The notes under the pieces are model-generated. The model did not search any database, had not been told where the DNA came from, and saw only the letters and a list, made by a program, of their open reading frames with translations. Shown here piece after piece: positions 32,992 to 33,278 of a DNA stretch of 33,278 bases. Origin of the DNA: JARICQ01 sp964428475 (lineage in GTDB: Bacteria > Bacillota > Clostridia > Tissierellales > Tissierellaceae); contig CAYRYO010000018.1 of the NCBI GenBank assembly GCA_964428475.1, positions 1 through 33,278 on the forward strand, written 5' to 3'. Made by a program: the position numbers and the translations under genes. Position 1 is the stretch's first letter, and each line of letters starts with the position of its first letter.

Positions 32992-33118
32992 AAATAAGTC
33001 GCCTAAGGGTGACACAGAACCTAGACAACTAAACAGTGTAAGAAACTTTGAATAATAAAGTAACACACATGAAACAAACAGTCAGCAAAACAATTTGAGC
33101 TAGTCAAGTCAAACACTT

Positions 33119-33278
33119 TTAATTGAGAGTTTGATCCTGGCTCAGGACGAACGCTGGCGGCGTGCTTAACACATGCAAGTCGAGCGAAGTTTTCTTAGCA
33201 GATCTATTTATAGTGAAGCTTTGATTATCTTAGCGGCGGACGGGTGAGTAACGCGTGAGAAACCTGCCTTTCACAAAG
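33119..33278 (+). rRNA. 16S ribosomal RNA, 5' part (cut by window end)
   Basis: AGAGTTTGATCCTGGCTCAG (33126-33145) matches the universal 16S start; counting back to E. coli position 1 puts the 5' end near 33119. GACGAACGCTGGCGGCGTGC, CACATGCAAGTCGAGCG and GGCGGACGGGTGAGTAACGC follow. The first variable region is included, but only about 160 bases are present. Confidence 0.97.

Noticed and set aside
1..33278. CRISPR array, prophage or intact insertion sequence
   Set aside because: No regularly spaced repeats, no transposase or integrase frame and no phage structural genes were seen.

Overview
This is a low-GC, strictly gene-dense stretch of a Firmicutes chromosome. The content points to the Clostridia, probably the Tissierellia/Tissierellales group: a sporulation protein (YtxC), a phosphate butyryltransferase, a cobalamin radical SAM protein, and the ThrS / InfC-RpmI-RplT / YsgA-PheST / ZapA / MutS2 gene order shared with Bacillus and clostridia. 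The taxon is inferred from gene content and from the first 160 bases of a 16S rRNA gene; no database was searched.

Layout. 1-275: a tRNA cluster (Phe, Gly, Cys) and its terminator. 304-5288: a GME-fold protein (DUF6873-like), ytxC, then hisS-thrS. 5333-6889 (minus strand): a short FtsH-type membrane protease. 7017-8414: dipeptidase PepV, divergent from it. 8583-12333: a tightly coupled four-gene operon of class II aldolase, purine-type nucleoside phosphorylase, MtnA and a Cys/Met PLP enzyme. 12340-12779: decayed DNA, including a broken GntR/UTRA regulator. 12813-14149: infC-rpmI-rplT with a structured attenuator leader and an ATT start codon for IF3. 14223-16252: a KtrB/KtrA-type potassium uptake pair. 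16239-17033: SpoU-type RNA methyltransferase. 17138-20581: pheS-pheT. 20665-26045: zapA, a U32 family protein, mutS2. 26070-27770: argS. 27790-27984 (minus): a small conserved-looking protein. 28138-32727: cobalamin radical SAM protein, membrane protein, TPR protein and ptb. 32780-33278: three tandem promoters, leader and 5' end of a 16S rRNA gene.

How the genes work together. Most of the window is translation: six aminoacyl-tRNA synthetase subunits/enzymes (HisRS, ThrRS, PheRS alpha and beta, ArgRS), IF3, L35, L20, rRNA methylation, tRNAs and rRNA. Between thrS and infC, which lie close together in related genomes, sits an accessory block (5.3-12.8 kb). The most interesting part is the aldolase-phosphorylase-mtnA-PLP enzyme operon. 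It looks like a DHAP-shunt type salvage route for the by-products of S-adenosylmethionine chemistry (5'-methylthioadenosine and 5'-deoxyadenosine), here combined with a sulfur-amino-acid enzyme that may recycle or release a C1-thiol.

Several start codons were placed by ribosome binding site and promoter position, not by longest reading frame: short ftsH, pepV, aldolase, infC, ktrA, zapA and the radical SAM gene.
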